From: Flavobacterium sp. PMTSA4
Lineage (GTDB): Bacteria > Bacteroidota > Bacteroidia > Flavobacteriales > Flavobacteriaceae
Length of the DNA: 64,000 bases
Reading direction: 5' to 3'
Assembly: GCF_032098525.1 (NCBI RefSeq)
Contig: NZ_CP134890.1
Coordinates: 1,364,001 to 1,428,000 of the forward strand
Part shown: positions 17,516 through 26,437 of the stretch, piece by piece
Layout of the letters: every line of letters begins with the position of its first letter
How positions within the stretch are numbered: the stretch's first letter is position 1
Program-made: the position numbers and the translations under genes
The notes under the pieces: model-generated
Database searches by the model: none
Told to the model about the DNA's origin: nothing
Seen by the model: the letters and a program-made list of their open reading frames with translations, nothing else

Positions 17516-18085
17516 ATGAAAGTATACACAAAAACTGGAGATACAGGAACTACAGCTCTTTTTGGTGGAACGCGAGTTCCAAAACATCATATTCGTATTG
17601 AAAGTTATGGAACCGTAGATGAATTAAACTCTTATATTGGATTAATCCGTGATCAGGAAATCAATCAAGATTACAAAAATGTATTAATTGAAGTACAAGA
17701 CCGATTATTCACAGTTGGAGCAATACTTGCTACACCACCAGAAAAAGAAATCTTAAAAAACGGACAACCAAGACTTCAAAATCTTGGTATTGTTGAATCG
17801 GATATTGAGTTTTTAGAAAAAGAAATAGACAAAATGGATGAAAGTTTACCACAAATGACACATTTTGTTTTACCTGGCGGACATACTACTGTGTCATATT
17901 GTCATATTGCGCGCTGCGTATGCCGTAGAGCCGAACGTTTAGCAGTACATCTTAACGAAATTGAACCTACAGATGAGCTTGTAATTAAATACCTAAACCG
18001 ACTTTCTGACTACCTTTTTGTATTGGCACGGAAGTTGTCCTACGACTTGCAAGCCGACGAAGTTCAATGGATTCCTAGAAAATAA
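17516..18085 (+). CDS. Cob(I)alamin adenosyltransferase, PduO type
   Basis: 189 aa. It begins with KVYTKTGDTGTTALFGG (ATP-binding loop) and has the PduO features VDELNSYIGL, FVLPGGH, ARCVCRRAER (catalytic Arg) and NRLSDYLFVLAR. The enzyme adds the 5'-deoxyadenosyl group to cob(I)alamin to make coenzyme B12. With MeaB at 24224-25303 it supports a B12-dependent methylmalonyl-CoA mutase in this organism, although the mutase genes are outside the window. Confidence 0.95.
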   Translation: MKVYTKTGDTGTTALFGGTRVPKHHIRIESYGTVDELNSYIGLIRDQEINQDYKNVLIEVQDRLFTVGAILATPPEKEILKNGQPRLQNLGIVESDIEFLEKEIDKMDESLPQMTHFVLPGGHTTVSYCHIARCVCRRAERLAVHLNEIEPTDELVIKYLNRLSDYLFVLARKLSYDLQADEVQWIPRK

Positions 18086-18194
18086 TTTTTTTGAACAAAT
18101 TGGCCTATAGAATTTATAGAATCCAATAATTTGAATTCTAATTCTGATATTAAAAAGCCGTTCTTATCTTTTTTTTAAAATAAATCATTTTTTA

Positions 18195-18225
18195 CTTGAC
18201 TTTTTCAGTAATAAATTTATTTTTG
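18195..18225 (+). promoter_or_regulatory. Promoter of the DUF2795 gene
   Basis: CTTG (18195-18198) and TATTTTTG (18218-18225) are 19 bp apart, matching the Bacteroidota consensus apart from the first base of the -33 element. The ATG follows after 23 bases. Confidence 0.75.
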
Positions 18226-18248
18226 CATAAAATTAAACCCGATAGACA

Positions 18249-18470
18249 ATGTATTGGACATTAGAATTAGCATCATATTTAAGCGATGCGCCGTGGCCAG
18301 CAACCAAAGACGAATTAATTGACTACGCAATTAGAGCTGGTGCTCCACTTGAAGTAGTAGAAAATCTTCAATCTATTGAAGACGAAGGTGAAATATACGA
18401 ATCGATGGAAGAAATTTGGCCTGATTATCCAACTGACGAAGACTATCTTTGGAACGAGGATGAATATTAA
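18249..18470 (+). CDS. DUF2795 protein
   Basis: 73 aa, very acidic. It starts with MYWTLELASYLSDAPWPATKDELIDYAIRAG and contains GAPLEVVENL, the DUF2795 pattern (Bacteroidota copies begin YWTLELA), and ends in an acidic WPDYPTDEDYLWNEDEY. Function is not established. It has its own promoter, and a weak terminator-like stem at 18493-18520 separates it from secA. Confidence 0.9.
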   Translation: MYWTLELASYLSDAPWPATKDELIDYAIRAGAPLEVVENLQSIEDEGEIYESMEEIWPDYPTDEDYLWNEDEY

Positions 18471-18492
18471 AAAATAAGTAAACACTAAGAAA

Positions 18493-18520
18493 GAAAAGTC
18501 CATTTAGGGCTTTTTTTTTG
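18493..18520 (+). terminator. Weak terminator before secA
   Basis: AAAGTCC pairs with GGGCTTT (one G-T pair) around ATTTA, followed by a run of nine T. It overlaps the region where the -33 of the secA promoter would lie. Confidence 0.6.
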
Positions 18521-18522
18521 TT

Positions 18523-18530
18523 TAAATTTG
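18523..18530 (+). promoter_or_regulatory. -7 element of secA
   Basis: TAAATTTG fits TAnnTTTG, 25 bases before the ATG. Confidence 0.5.
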
Positions 18531-18555
18531 CACACTTTAAAAACATAAAAATAAT

Positions 18556-21500
18556 ATGAGTTTCATTAATAGTATTCTTAAAGCTTTTGTTGGAGACAAA
18601 TCCCAAAAAGATGTAAAAGCAATACAACCACTTGTAAATAAAATTAAAGCGTTTGAAAGCAGTTTAGCTGCATTATCAAACGACGAATTGAGACAAAAAA
18701 CTGTTGAATTCAAAGAAAAAATCAAAGAAGCTAGATTTGAAAAAGATTCTAGAATTTCAGCTTTAAAAACTGAAGCTGAAGGCACAACAGATATCGATAA
18801 AAGAGAAGATATTTATAATGAAATTGATGCTTTAGAAAAAGAAGCTTATGACATTTCAGAGAAAGTTTTAATGGATATACTTCCAGAAGCTTTTGCTGTT
18901 GTTAAAGAAACTGCTCGTCGATTTAAAGACAATACTACAATTGAAGTAACAACAACTCCAAAAGATAGAGAACTTTCTGCAACAAAACCATACATCACAT
19001 TAGAAGGCGACAAAACTATTTGGTCAAATTCATGGAATGCAGCTGGAAAAGAAATCACTTGGGATATGATTCACTACGACGTTCAGTTGATTGGTGGAAT
19101 TGTATTGCACACTGGAAAAATTGCAGAAATGCAAACGGGTGAAGGAAAAACATTAGTGGCAACACTTCCACTCTATTTGAATGCTTTGACAGGAAACGGT
19201 GTTCACTTGGTAACCGTAAACGATTACTTAGCTAGACGTGACAGCACTTGGAAAGCACCATTATTTGAATTCCACGGAATGACGGTTGATTGTATCGATA
19301 ATCATTCGCCAAACTCTGATGCAAGAAGAAAAGCGTACGAAGCTGATATTACTTATGGAACAAACAATGAATTTGGTTTTGACTATTTGCGTGATAACAT
19401 GGCGCATGCGCCAGAAGATTTAGTTCAAAGAAAACATAATTACGCTATTGTTGACGAGGTTGACTCTGTATTGATTGATGATGCTAGAACGCCATTAATC
19501 ATTTCTGGTCCAGTTCCTGATGGTGATAGACATGAATTCAATGAATTAAAACCAAAAATTGAAAATCTTTATAATCTTCAACGTCAAATTGCAGGTGGAT
19601 TTTTAACCGAAGCTAAACGTTTGATTAAAGAAGGAAACACAAAAGATGGTGGCTTCCAATTATTAAGAGCATATCGTGCTTTACCGAAAAGCAAACCGTT
19701 AATTAAGTTTTTAAGTGAAGAAGGAAATAAGCAATTACTTCAAAAAACGGAGAACGAATACATGCAGGATAACAATCGTAAAATGCCAATCGTTGACGAA
19801 GCATTATATTTTGTTATCGAAGAAAAAAACAATCAAGTGGAATTGACCGATATGGGAATTAAATATCTATCGCAAGACACTTCAGATGATTTCTTCATTC
19901 TTCCAGATATTGGAACCGAAATTGCTAAAATTGAAAAACAAAATTTAGAAAAAGATAAAGAAGCCGAAGCCAAAGAAAAATTGTTTCAAGACTTTGGTAT
20001 AAAGTCAGAACGTATTCATACGCTTACACAACTTTTAAAAGCATACACTTTGTTTGAAAAAGATGTAGAATACGTTATCATGGACAACAAAATTCTAATT
20101 GTTGACGAACAAACTGGTCGTATTATGGATGGTCGTCGTTATTCTGACGGATTACACCAAGCGATTGAAGCCAAAGAACAAGTAACCATTGAAGCAGCTA
20201 CACAAACTTTTGCTACCATAACATTACAGAACTATTTCCGTATGTACAACAAATTAGCAGGTATGACTGGAACAGCTGTAACTGAAGCTGGTGAGTTTTG
20301 GGAAATTTATAAATTAGATGTTGTTGAAATCCCAACTAATAAGCCAATTGCACGTAATGATAAAGAAGATTTGATTTACCGTTCCGTTCGCGAAAAATTC
20401 AATGCTGTTATTGAAGATGTAACGCAATTATCGCAAGCTGGAAGACCAGTTTTAATTGGTACAACATCGGTTGAGATTTCAGAATTATTGAGCAGAATGT
20501 TGAAAATGCGTGGTGTTAATCACAACGTGTTGAATGCAAAAATGCACAAAAAAGAAGCTGAAATTGTTGCTGAAGCAGGAAAACCAGGAGTTGTAACTAT
20601 TGCAACAAATATGGCTGGTCGTGGAACCGATATTAAACTATCTCCAGAAGTGAAAGCTGCTGGCGGTTTGGCAATCGTTGGTACAGAACGTCACGATTCG
20701 CGTCGTGTTGACCGTCAGTTGCGTGGTCGTGCTGGTCGTCAAGGTGATGTTGGTAGCTCACAATTTTATGTTTCGTTAGAAGATAATCTAATGCGTTTAT
20801 TTGGTTCTGATAGAGTTGCCAAAATTATGGACAGAATGGGATTGAAAGAAGGTGAAGTGATTCAACATTCTATGATGACCAAATCTATTGAACGTGCACA
20901 GAAAAAAGTTGAAGAAAACAACTTTGGAACTCGTAAACGTCTTTTGGAATATGATGATGTAATGAATGCGCAACGTGAAGTAGTTTACAAACGTCGTCGT
21001 CATGCATTACATGGTGAGCGATTGAAATTGGATATTGCTAACATGATGTACGACACTTGCGAATTGATTGTAAGTGAAACCAAAGGAACAAACGATTTTA
21101 AAAATTTCGAATTTGAATTAATTCGTTATTTCTCAATAACTTCTCCTATTTCAAGTTCAGAATTTGAAAAAATGTCTGAAATGGAAATCACAGGTAAAGT
21201 ATATAAAGCTGCAATGGCTTATTATACTGAAAAAACCGAAAGAAGTGCTCGTGAAGCATTCCCAATTATTGCTAATGTATATCAAAATGAAGGAAACAAA
21301 TTTGAGCGTATTGTAGTTCCGTTTTCTGATGGAATTAAAAGTTTAAATGTGGTTACCGACTTGAAAAAAGCTTTTGAAAGCGAAGGAAAACAATTGATTG
21401 CTGATTTTGAAAAAAATATCACTTTAGCCATTGTTGACGAAGCTTGGAAAAAACATTTACGTAAAATGGACGAGCTAAAACAATCGGTTCAATTGGCAGT

Positions 21501-21903
21501 TCATGAGCAAAAAGATCCATTACTTATTTATAAATTAGAAGCATTCAACTTGTTTAGAGCAATGCTTGATGGTGTAAATAAAGAAGTGATTTCATTCTTA
21601 TTCAAAGGTGATTTACCTCAACAGAACAACAATATTCAAGAAGCTCGTGAAGTTAAACGTAAAGAAAACTACACTGAGTCAAAAGAAGAAATAAATAGTG
21701 GTGAAAGTGCTAACAGAGAAGCTGGTCAAGCTGCATCTCAACGTCCGCAAGTAACAGAAACCATAGTTCGTGAAACTCCAAAAATTAATAGAAACGATAC
21801 TGTGACTATTAAACATGTAATGAGCGGAAAAACCGAAAGCATGAAATACAAAAAAGCCGAAAGTATGATTGCTTCAGGAGAATGGGTTTTGGTTCACGAT
21901 TAA
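18556..21903 (+). CDS. secA: Preprotein translocase ATPase SecA
   Basis: 1115 aa, longer than E. coli SecA (901). Walker A MQTGEGKT (~192-199), DEVD at ~301, NBD2 motifs GTTSVEISELLS, NMAGRGTDIKL and GTERHDSRRVDRQLRGRAGRQGD. Insertions between the PPXD and NBD regions account for the extra length, as usual in Bacteroidota. The C-terminus (IKHVMSGKTESMKYKKAESM...WVLVHD) has no CxC...CH zinc cluster, so SecB/lipid binding must differ from the proteobacterial form. SecA drives Sec-dependent export, used here by the many signal-peptide proteins. A terminator follows. Confidence 0.97.
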   Translation: MSFINSILKAFVGDKSQKDVKAIQPLVNKIKAFESSLAALSNDELRQKTVEFKEKIKEARFEKDSRISALKTEAEGTTDIDKREDIYNEIDALEKEAYDISEKVLMDILPEAFAVVKETARRFKDNTTIEVTTTPKDRELSATKPYITLEGDKTIWSNSWNAAGKEITWDMIHYDVQLIGGIVLHTGKIAEMQTGEGKTLVATLPLYLNALTGNGVHLVTVNDYLARRDSTWKAPLFEFHGMTVDCIDNHSPNSDARRKAYEADITYGTNNEFGFDYLRDNMAHAPEDLVQRKHNYAIVDEVDSVLIDDARTPLIISGPVPDGDRHEFNELKPKIENLYNLQRQIAGGFLTEAKRLIKEGNTKDGGFQLLRAYRALPKSKPLIKFLSEEGNKQLLQKTENEYMQDNNRKMPIVDEALYFVIEEKNNQVELTDMGIKYLSQDTSDDFFILPDIGTEIAKIEKQNLEKDKEAEAKEKLFQDFGIKSERIHTLTQLLKAYTLFEKDVEYVIMDNKILIVDEQTGRIMDGRRYSDGLHQAIEAKEQVTIEAATQTFATITLQNYFRMYNKLAGMTGTAVTEAGEFWEIYKLDVVEIPTNKPIARNDKEDLIYRSVREKFNAVIEDVTQLSQAGRPVLIGTTSVEISELLSRMLKMRGVNHNVLNAKMHKKEAEIVAEAGKPGVVTIATNMAGRGTDIKLSPEVKAAGGLAIVGTERHDSRRVDRQLRGRAGRQGDVGSSQFYVSLEDNLMRLFGSDRVAKIMDRMGLKEGEVIQHSMMTKSIERAQKKVEENNFGTRKRLLEYDDVMNAQREVVYKRRRHALHGERLKLDIANMMYDTCELIVSETKGTNDFKNFEFELIRYFSITSPISSSEFEKMSEMEITGKVYKAAMAYYTEKTERSAREAFPIIANVYQNEGNKFERIVVPFSDGIKSLNVVTDLKKAFESEGKQLIADFEKNITLAIVDEAWKKHLRKMDELKQSVQLAVHEQKDPLLIYKLEAFNLFRAMLDGVNKEVISFLFKGDLPQQNNNIQEAREVKRKENYTESKEEINSGESANREAGQAASQRPQVTETIVRETPKINRNDTVTIKHVMSGKTESMKYKKAESMIASGEWVLVHD

Positions 21904-21924
21904 GTTACTTAAAACCAATAAATA

Positions 21925-21961
21925 TAAATCCTCATTAGTATTACTTTTGAGGATTTTTTAT
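21925..21961 (+). terminator. Terminator of secA
   Basis: AAATCCTCA pairs with TGAGGATTT across a loop of about 15 bases, followed by TTTTATA. Confidence 0.7.
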
Positions 21962-21986
21962 ATTTGGAATAATTAATAATTGATTT

Positions 21987-22568
21987 ATGAAAAAATATTT
22001 TCTTTTAACTCTATTATTTTCTATTCTTTCTTTCTCACAAACCAAAGAAAGTTTGCAAAAAGCTACCACAAAATTTCATCAAGCCATCTTTTTAATGGAT
22101 TTTGAAGATGTCAAATCTTTAACTTATCCAAAGATTTATGAAAGTATAGGTGAAACTGCTTTCTTAGAAAAACTAGACCAAGATTACCAAAACTCCGAAT
22201 ACCGAATGCGATTGCAGTTAGAAAAAGTTCCATTCCTATTTAACGAAATCAAAACTATTGGACAACAAACTTTTTGCGTAGTTAGAAGTAGAAATCCGAA
22301 ACGTTATTTTTTTGAAAACAAATTAAATTCTGTTAAAGCTGAAGAGAAAAAAACTTGGTTACAAGAGAAAGAAAAAACGCAAAACGTAACATTTGAACCA
22401 AATAGAAATAGCTTTAATGTTAAAGCAGAAAGCATATACGTAGCCGTTTTTGACCTAGAAACTTTTGGCGAATGGAAATTTTTCAACCTAGACGATGCCT
22501 TTCAATTAAACGCTTTCAATAGTTTATTTGACGAAAACATCAAAAACACACTTGGATTGGGTAATTAG
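21987..22568 (+). CDS. Secreted/periplasmic protein, unknown function
   Basis: 193 aa with a signal peptide (MKKYFLLTLLFSILSFSQ). The mature part has charged helices and an FDLETFGEWKFFNLDD motif near residue 160. There is no lipobox and no known catalytic motif. I do not recognise the family, though the layout resembles small exported proteins of Flavobacteriaceae. It is followed by a tiny basic ORF on the same strand. Confidence 0.75.
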   Translation: MKKYFLLTLLFSILSFSQTKESLQKATTKFHQAIFLMDFEDVKSLTYPKIYESIGETAFLEKLDQDYQNSEYRMRLQLEKVPFLFNEIKTIGQQTFCVVRSRNPKRYFFENKLNSVKAEEKKTWLQEKEKTQNVTFEPNRNSFNVKAESIYVAVFDLETFGEWKFFNLDDAFQLNAFNSLFDENIKNTLGLGN

Positions 22569-22603
22569 TCAGTATCTTTACCTTAATCATCAAATATAAA
22601 AAA

Positions 22604-22714
22604 ATGGCAAAAGGTAAAGACATTCAAAAATCGGCTAAAAAAGAACCGCTTAAAACTGCAAAAGAAAAAAAAGAGGACAAAAGAAATAAAAAGAATAATC
22701 CGAAAAGAGATTAA
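22604..22714 (+). CDS. Tiny Lys-rich protein
   Basis: 36 codons from ATG: starts MAKGKDIQKSAKKEPLKTAK and ends NNPKRD. About 44% Lys/Arg, no hydrophobic stretch, so a nucleic-acid or ribosome-associated peptide is possible. It lies 35 bases after the previous stop and runs directly into a terminator, which supports real expression. From memory, similar MAKGKDxQKxxKKEPxKT peptides are annotated in flavobacteria. Confidence 0.7.
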   Translation: MAKGKDIQKSAKKEPLKTAKEKKEDKRNKKNNPKRD

Positions 22715-22748
22715 AAAAATATCCGTCAAACAGACGGATATTTTTTTA
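22714..22748. terminator. Bidirectional terminator
   Basis: ATATCCGTC pairs with GACGGATAT around AAACA, with A and T runs on either side. It separates the tiny basic ORF (+) from the convergent FAD-linked oxidase gene (-). Confidence 0.88.
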
Positions 22749-22751
22749 TTA

Positions 22752-24155
22752 CTAGTTATAATCTGGAAATATTTTACCCGGATTTAAGATGTTATTTGGG
22801 TCAAAAACACGCTTAATACTTTCCATTAATTCTAAATGAACTTTAGAAAACGCAATATTCATAAAATTCTTTTGCACATAACCAATTCCATGTTCGCCCG
22901 AAAGTGTTCCTTTTAAAGCAACGGTCAATTCAAAAATTTCTTTGATTCCAATCGGAACTTGCGTTTGCCAATTATCATCAGTCATGTCGCCTTTAATGAT
23001 ATTCACGTGCAAATTTCCATCGCCAGCATGACCATAACAAACCGATATAAAACCATGCTTTGCTCCAATTTGCTTGATGCCTTTTAATAATTCAGGTAAC
23101 ATATATCTTGGCACAACGGTATCTTCTTCTTTATATATTGAATTCGATTTTACTGCTTCAGCAACAGAACGACGCATTTTCCAAAGCATGTTTTTTTGAT
23201 CTTCTGTATCGGCAAATAAAACCTCATCTATTTCAAAACCTTCTACTACCGAAACTATTTTTTCTGCTTCTTGCATTAAAACTTCAGGGTAATTTCCATC
23301 AACTTCAATCAACAAATGTGCTTGATGCTCGGGTTTAATAGATACATTAATTCCATCAACATATTCCAAAGTCCAATCAATCGCATCGCGTTCCATAAAT
23401 TCCAAAGCACTCGGTACAATTCCTGCTCTGAAAATTGCCGAAACCGCTTCACAAGCTTCGTGTGCTTTATAAAAAGGAACCAACATCAATACGTTATGCG
23501 AAACTTTTGGCAATAATTTCAACACAATTTTAGTTATAACACCCAAAGTTCCTTCGCTACCAACCATCAATTGCGTAAGATTATAACCTGTAGAGTTTTT
23601 TAATGTATTAGCGCCAGTCCAAATGATTTCGCCACTTGGTAACACCACTTCTAAATTAAGTACATAATCTTTGGTAACCCCATATTTCACAGCTCTTGCA
23701 CCACCAGAGTTTTCAGCAATATTTCCACCTATCCAACAACTTCCCATACTGCTTGGGTCAACCGGATAGAAAAATCTTTTTTCGGCAACGGTTTCTCTCA
23801 ATACTTGCGTTATAACACCCGGTTCAACCGTAACTTGCAGATTTTGTTCATCAATTTCAATGATTTTATTGAATCGTTCCATCGAAAGACCAATTCCTTC
23901 ATAAATAGATAATGCACCACCACTTAAACCTGTTCGTGCGCCAATAGGTGTGGTTGGAATTTTATAGTCGTTAGCAATTAAAAGAATCTCCGAAACTTCT
24001 TTTGCGTTGGCTGGTTTCAACACTACATTCGGCGGAAAAACATAATCTTCGGTTTCATCGTGTCCATAATAATTACGGGTTTCAATATCAGTGAATATAT
24101 AGTTTTCGCCAACAATGGTAGTTAGTTTTTCGAGGATTTCTTTAGATAATTGCAT
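22752..24155 (-). CDS. FAD-linked oxidase, glycolate/D-lactate dehydrogenase (GlcD) type
   Basis: 467 aa from the ATG at 24155 (MQLSKEILEKL); an upstream TTG would add six residues. FAD-binding PCMH domain at ~40-215 (PTTPIGARTGLSGGALS; PSSMGSCWIGGNIAENSGG; LMVGSEGTLGVI), then the FAD-oxidase C domain ending HGFISVCYGHAGDGNLHVN and LSGEHGIGYVQ. The family oxidises 2-hydroxyacids such as glycolate or D-lactate. No GlcE/GlcF partners are adjacent, so it probably works alone. It is divergent from meaB. Confidence 0.93.
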   Translation of the reverse strand: MQLSKEILEKLTTIVGENYIFTDIETRNYYGHDETEDYVFPPNVVLKPANAKEVSEILLIANDYKIPTTPIGARTGLSGGALSIYEGIGLSMERFNKIIEIDEQNLQVTVEPGVITQVLRETVAEKRFFYPVDPSSMGSCWIGGNIAENSGGARAVKYGVTKDYVLNLEVVLPSGEIIWTGANTLKNSTGYNLTQLMVGSEGTLGVITKIVLKLLPKVSHNVLMLVPFYKAHEACEAVSAIFRAGIVPSALEFMERDAIDWTLEYVDGINVSIKPEHQAHLLIEVDGNYPEVLMQEAEKIVSVVEGFEIDEVLFADTEDQKNMLWKMRRSVAEAVKSNSIYKEEDTVVPRYMLPELLKGIKQIGAKHGFISVCYGHAGDGNLHVNIIKGDMTDDNWQTQVPIGIKEIFELTVALKGTLSGEHGIGYVQKNFMNIAFSKVHLELMESIKRVFDPNNILNPGKIFPDYN

Positions 24156-24223
24156 GGTGGTAATTTTAAACAAAAATAAACATTATCTGCAAAAAGTTGT
24201 ATTTTTACCAAAAGCATTTTCCG

Positions 24224-25303
24224 TTGAAATCGAACAAAAAAAGCGCACTCAAAGAAAACGATGGTATTCCTCAACCGGAAAGCATCAGCACTTCTTCTTT
24301 GCAAAAAATTGTTGCCAAACGTAAAGTACAACCCAGCGTTAACGAATTGATTTCAGGGATTTTACAGCATGACAAAATAGCTTTGAGCCGAGCCATTACT
24401 TTAATTGAAAGCACCAATCCTGAACATTTTGAAAAAGCCAACGAAATAATTAATGGTTGTTTGCCATATGCTAACCAATCGGTTCGCATTGGTATTACTG
24501 GTGTTCCTGGCGTTGGAAAAAGCACTTTTATTGAAGCTTTTGGAACTTATTTAACTTCCATTGGAAAGAAAGTTGCGGTACTTGCGGTTGACCCAAGTTC
24601 TACCATCAGTCACGGGAGTATATTGGGCGATAAAACCCGCATGGAAGAACTGGTGAAAGACGAAAACGCTTTTATCCGTCCGTCGGCATCGGGAGAAACA
24701 CTTGGTGGCGTAGCGCGAAAAACCCGAGAAACCATTATTCTTTGCGAGGCGGCAGGTTTTGATACGATTATTATTGAAACCGTTGGCGTTGGTCAAAGTG
24801 AAACGGCTGTTCACAGCATGGTCGATTTCTTTTTACTGCTTAAAATTGCAGGTGCTGGCGATGAACTGCAAGGCATTAAACGTGGTATCATGGAAATGGC
24901 CGATACTATTGTAATTAACAAAGCCGATGGCGACAATGTGGCTAAAGCCAAACTCGCCAAGACTGAATTTAACCGAGCGTTACATTTGTTTCCTGCTAAA
25001 AATAGTGGTTGGATTCCAAAAGTTACCACTTGTAGTGCTTATGAAAAAACGGGTATCGACAGTGTTTGGAACATCATTGCTGAGTATTTAGAACTTGTTA
25101 AAAACAATGATTATTTTAACGCTAAACGCCAAAACCAAAACCAATACTGGATGCTCGAAACTATCAACGAGCAGTTGAAAAACCATTTTTATACCAATCC
25201 ATCCATTGCTTCTTCATTAGAAAATTATAAAACCCAAGTAGCAACTAATCAAATATCGCCATTTGCTGCGGCGCAGGAGTTGTTGAAGAAGTATTTCGAG
25301 TAA
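24224..25303 (+). CDS. meaB: Methylmalonyl-CoA mutase-associated GTPase MeaB
   Basis: 359 aa from a TTG at 24224 (reads KSNKKSALKEN); a TTG at 24197 in frame is the alternative. G3E-family P-loop GVPGVGKSTF, then AVDPSST, GDKTRM, ETVGVGQSE, NKADGDN. MeaB gates cofactor loading of the B12-dependent methylmalonyl-CoA mutase and protects it from inactivation. A cobalamin adenosyltransferase lies 6 kb upstream. The stop is followed within 25 bases by the palindromic array. Confidence 0.95.
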   Translation: MKSNKKSALKENDGIPQPESISTSSLQKIVAKRKVQPSVNELISGILQHDKIALSRAITLIESTNPEHFEKANEIINGCLPYANQSVRIGITGVPGVGKSTFIEAFGTYLTSIGKKVAVLAVDPSSTISHGSILGDKTRMEELVKDENAFIRPSASGETLGGVARKTRETIILCEAAGFDTIIIETVGVGQSETAVHSMVDFFLLLKIAGAGDELQGIKRGIMEMADTIVINKADGDNVAKAKLAKTEFNRALHLFPAKNSGWIPKVTTCSAYEKTGIDSVWNIIAEYLELVKNNDYFNAKRQNQNQYWMLETINEQLKNHFYTNPSIASSLENYKTQVATNQISPFAAAQELLKKYFE

Positions 25304-25327
25304 TTTTTTTTAAAAAATCTTTTAAAA

Positions 25328-25780
25328 AAACCTAGTTATTTACGTTGAAAATCTAGTTTAACTAGGTTCTGAACCAGGTTTACCAGGTTATTAACCAGGT
25401 TTTAGCTGGTTCTAAACATAATAAAATAGGTTATACAACCTAGTTTTTGGCGTTAATTACCTAGTTTAACTAGGTTCTTAACCTAGTTTTTGGGGTTATA
25501 TAACCTAATTAATGGGGTTAAAGACGTAGTTTAATTAGGTTTCGAACCTAGTTTTTGGGGTTAACAACCTAGTTAATGGGGTTAAAGACGTAGTTTAATT
25601 AGGTTTCGAACCTAGTTTTTGGGGTTAACAACCTAGTTAATGGGGTTAAAGACGTAGTTTAATTAGGTTTCGAACCTAGTTATTGGGGTTGTGTAACGTA
25701 TAAAACATAGTTTGGAACCTAATTAAATACATTAATAAACGTAGTTTATCCGGGTTCCAAACGTGTTTTATGGGGTTTAT
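25328..25780. repeat. Array of about 21 palindromic 21-22 bp units (array 1)
   Basis: The 453 bp split cleanly into about 21 units of 21 or 22 bp, each built of a left half-site (AACCTAG, AACCAGG, ACGTAG) and a right half-site that is often its complement (CTAGGTT, TGGTT, GGGGTT) around a 2-5 bp AT centre. Clean examples are ACCTAGTTTAACTAGGT and AACCTAGTTTTTGGGGTT. Three units (21+21+22) form a 64-bp higher-order repeat that is identical three times starting at 25509, 25573 and 25637. It fills the whole gap between meaB and the convergent 161-aa gene. All frames contain stops. Confidence 0.9.
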
Positions 25781-25782
25781 GC

Positions 25783-26268
25783 CTATTCTTCGGCTGGTGT
25801 TGGGTTTGCTGGTGGTCTTCCGCCTCCAAAAAATTGACTTAGCTCGTCAACTTTTGTTTGAAAACCTATTGATTGAGTTCCTAATTTGTATTTTGCATAA
25901 TCATAATCCATCAAAGCGGCAGAATAGTTATCATAATCGTGTAGAATTTTAGCGTTTTCTAATCCGTTAATTAATCCTAGCATTCTTAGAATGGTTTTTT
26001 GAAGAAATATACGAGTATCGTGGTCTTTGTTAAACTCTCCCCATTCAATATCTGGGCTGCTTAAGGATGGTTGACTATCGTTATACTCTTTTACTTTATT
26101 AATTATCAGCTTGTTTTGCTCGTTAACGCTTCCAAATTTTTGGCGTTCTTCGGGAGACAGAACGGCTAGTTTATCAACTAGTGCGCTTTCTAAACTAACC
26201 AGCGCATTGTTTACATTTTCTTTGTCGGTATCATCAAAATGACGATTGCCTAAATTGTTGAATGGCAT
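25783..26268 (-). CDS. Hypothetical protein, soluble helical
   Basis: 161 aa, no signal peptide or membrane segment. Mostly helical and acidic, starting MPFNNLGNRHFDDTDKENVN and ending in a flexible FFGGGRPPANPTPAEE tail. It contains RIFLQKTILRMLGLINGLENAKILHDYDNY. I do not recognise the family. Its stop is 2 bp from the palindromic array, so any transcript reading past the stop would cross the array. Confidence 0.75.
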   Translation of the reverse strand: MPFNNLGNRHFDDTDKENVNNALVSLESALVDKLAVLSPEERQKFGSVNEQNKLIINKVKEYNDSQPSLSSPDIEWGEFNKDHDTRIFLQKTILRMLGLINGLENAKILHDYDNYSAALMDYDYAKYKLGTQSIGFQTKVDELSQFFGGGRPPANPTPAEE

Positions 26269-26321
26269 AATAGATATTTTAAAAATTGGCCTACTCTATG
26301 TTCCCTTTTCGGCTTCCTGGT

Positions 26322-26435
26322 TTATAGTTTAAAAACAATATATAGCTCGCAGGCTATTATTGCTAATGCAACAATTACTAGTGCTGTAATAATGCTTTTG
26401 GCTTTTTTTGTGGAGTTTATCATAAAATAGTTCAT
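26322..26435 (-). CDS. Possible 37-aa single-pass membrane peptide
   Basis: An ATG-start ORF (MNYFMINSTKKAKSIITALV...) with a basic N-terminal segment and one hydrophobic helix (ITALVIVALAIIACELYIVF). It fills the gap between the 161-aa and 75-aa genes on the same strand and overlaps neither. Supported only by composition and position. Confidence 0.4.
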   Translation of the reverse strand: MNYFMINSTKKAKSIITALVIVALAIIACELYIVFKL

Positions 26436-26437
26436 AA

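Noticed and set aside
18373..18785. Minus-strand open frames over the DUF2795 and secA starts
   Set aside because: They overlap two genes with promoters and clear families; these are shadow frames.
25328..25780. Reading array 1 as a CRISPR
   Set aside because: Units of 21-22 bp follow each other directly, with no unique spacers and no cas genes.
25328..25780. Reading array 1 as a decayed repeat protein
   Set aside because: The 64-bp period is not a multiple of three and all frames have stops.
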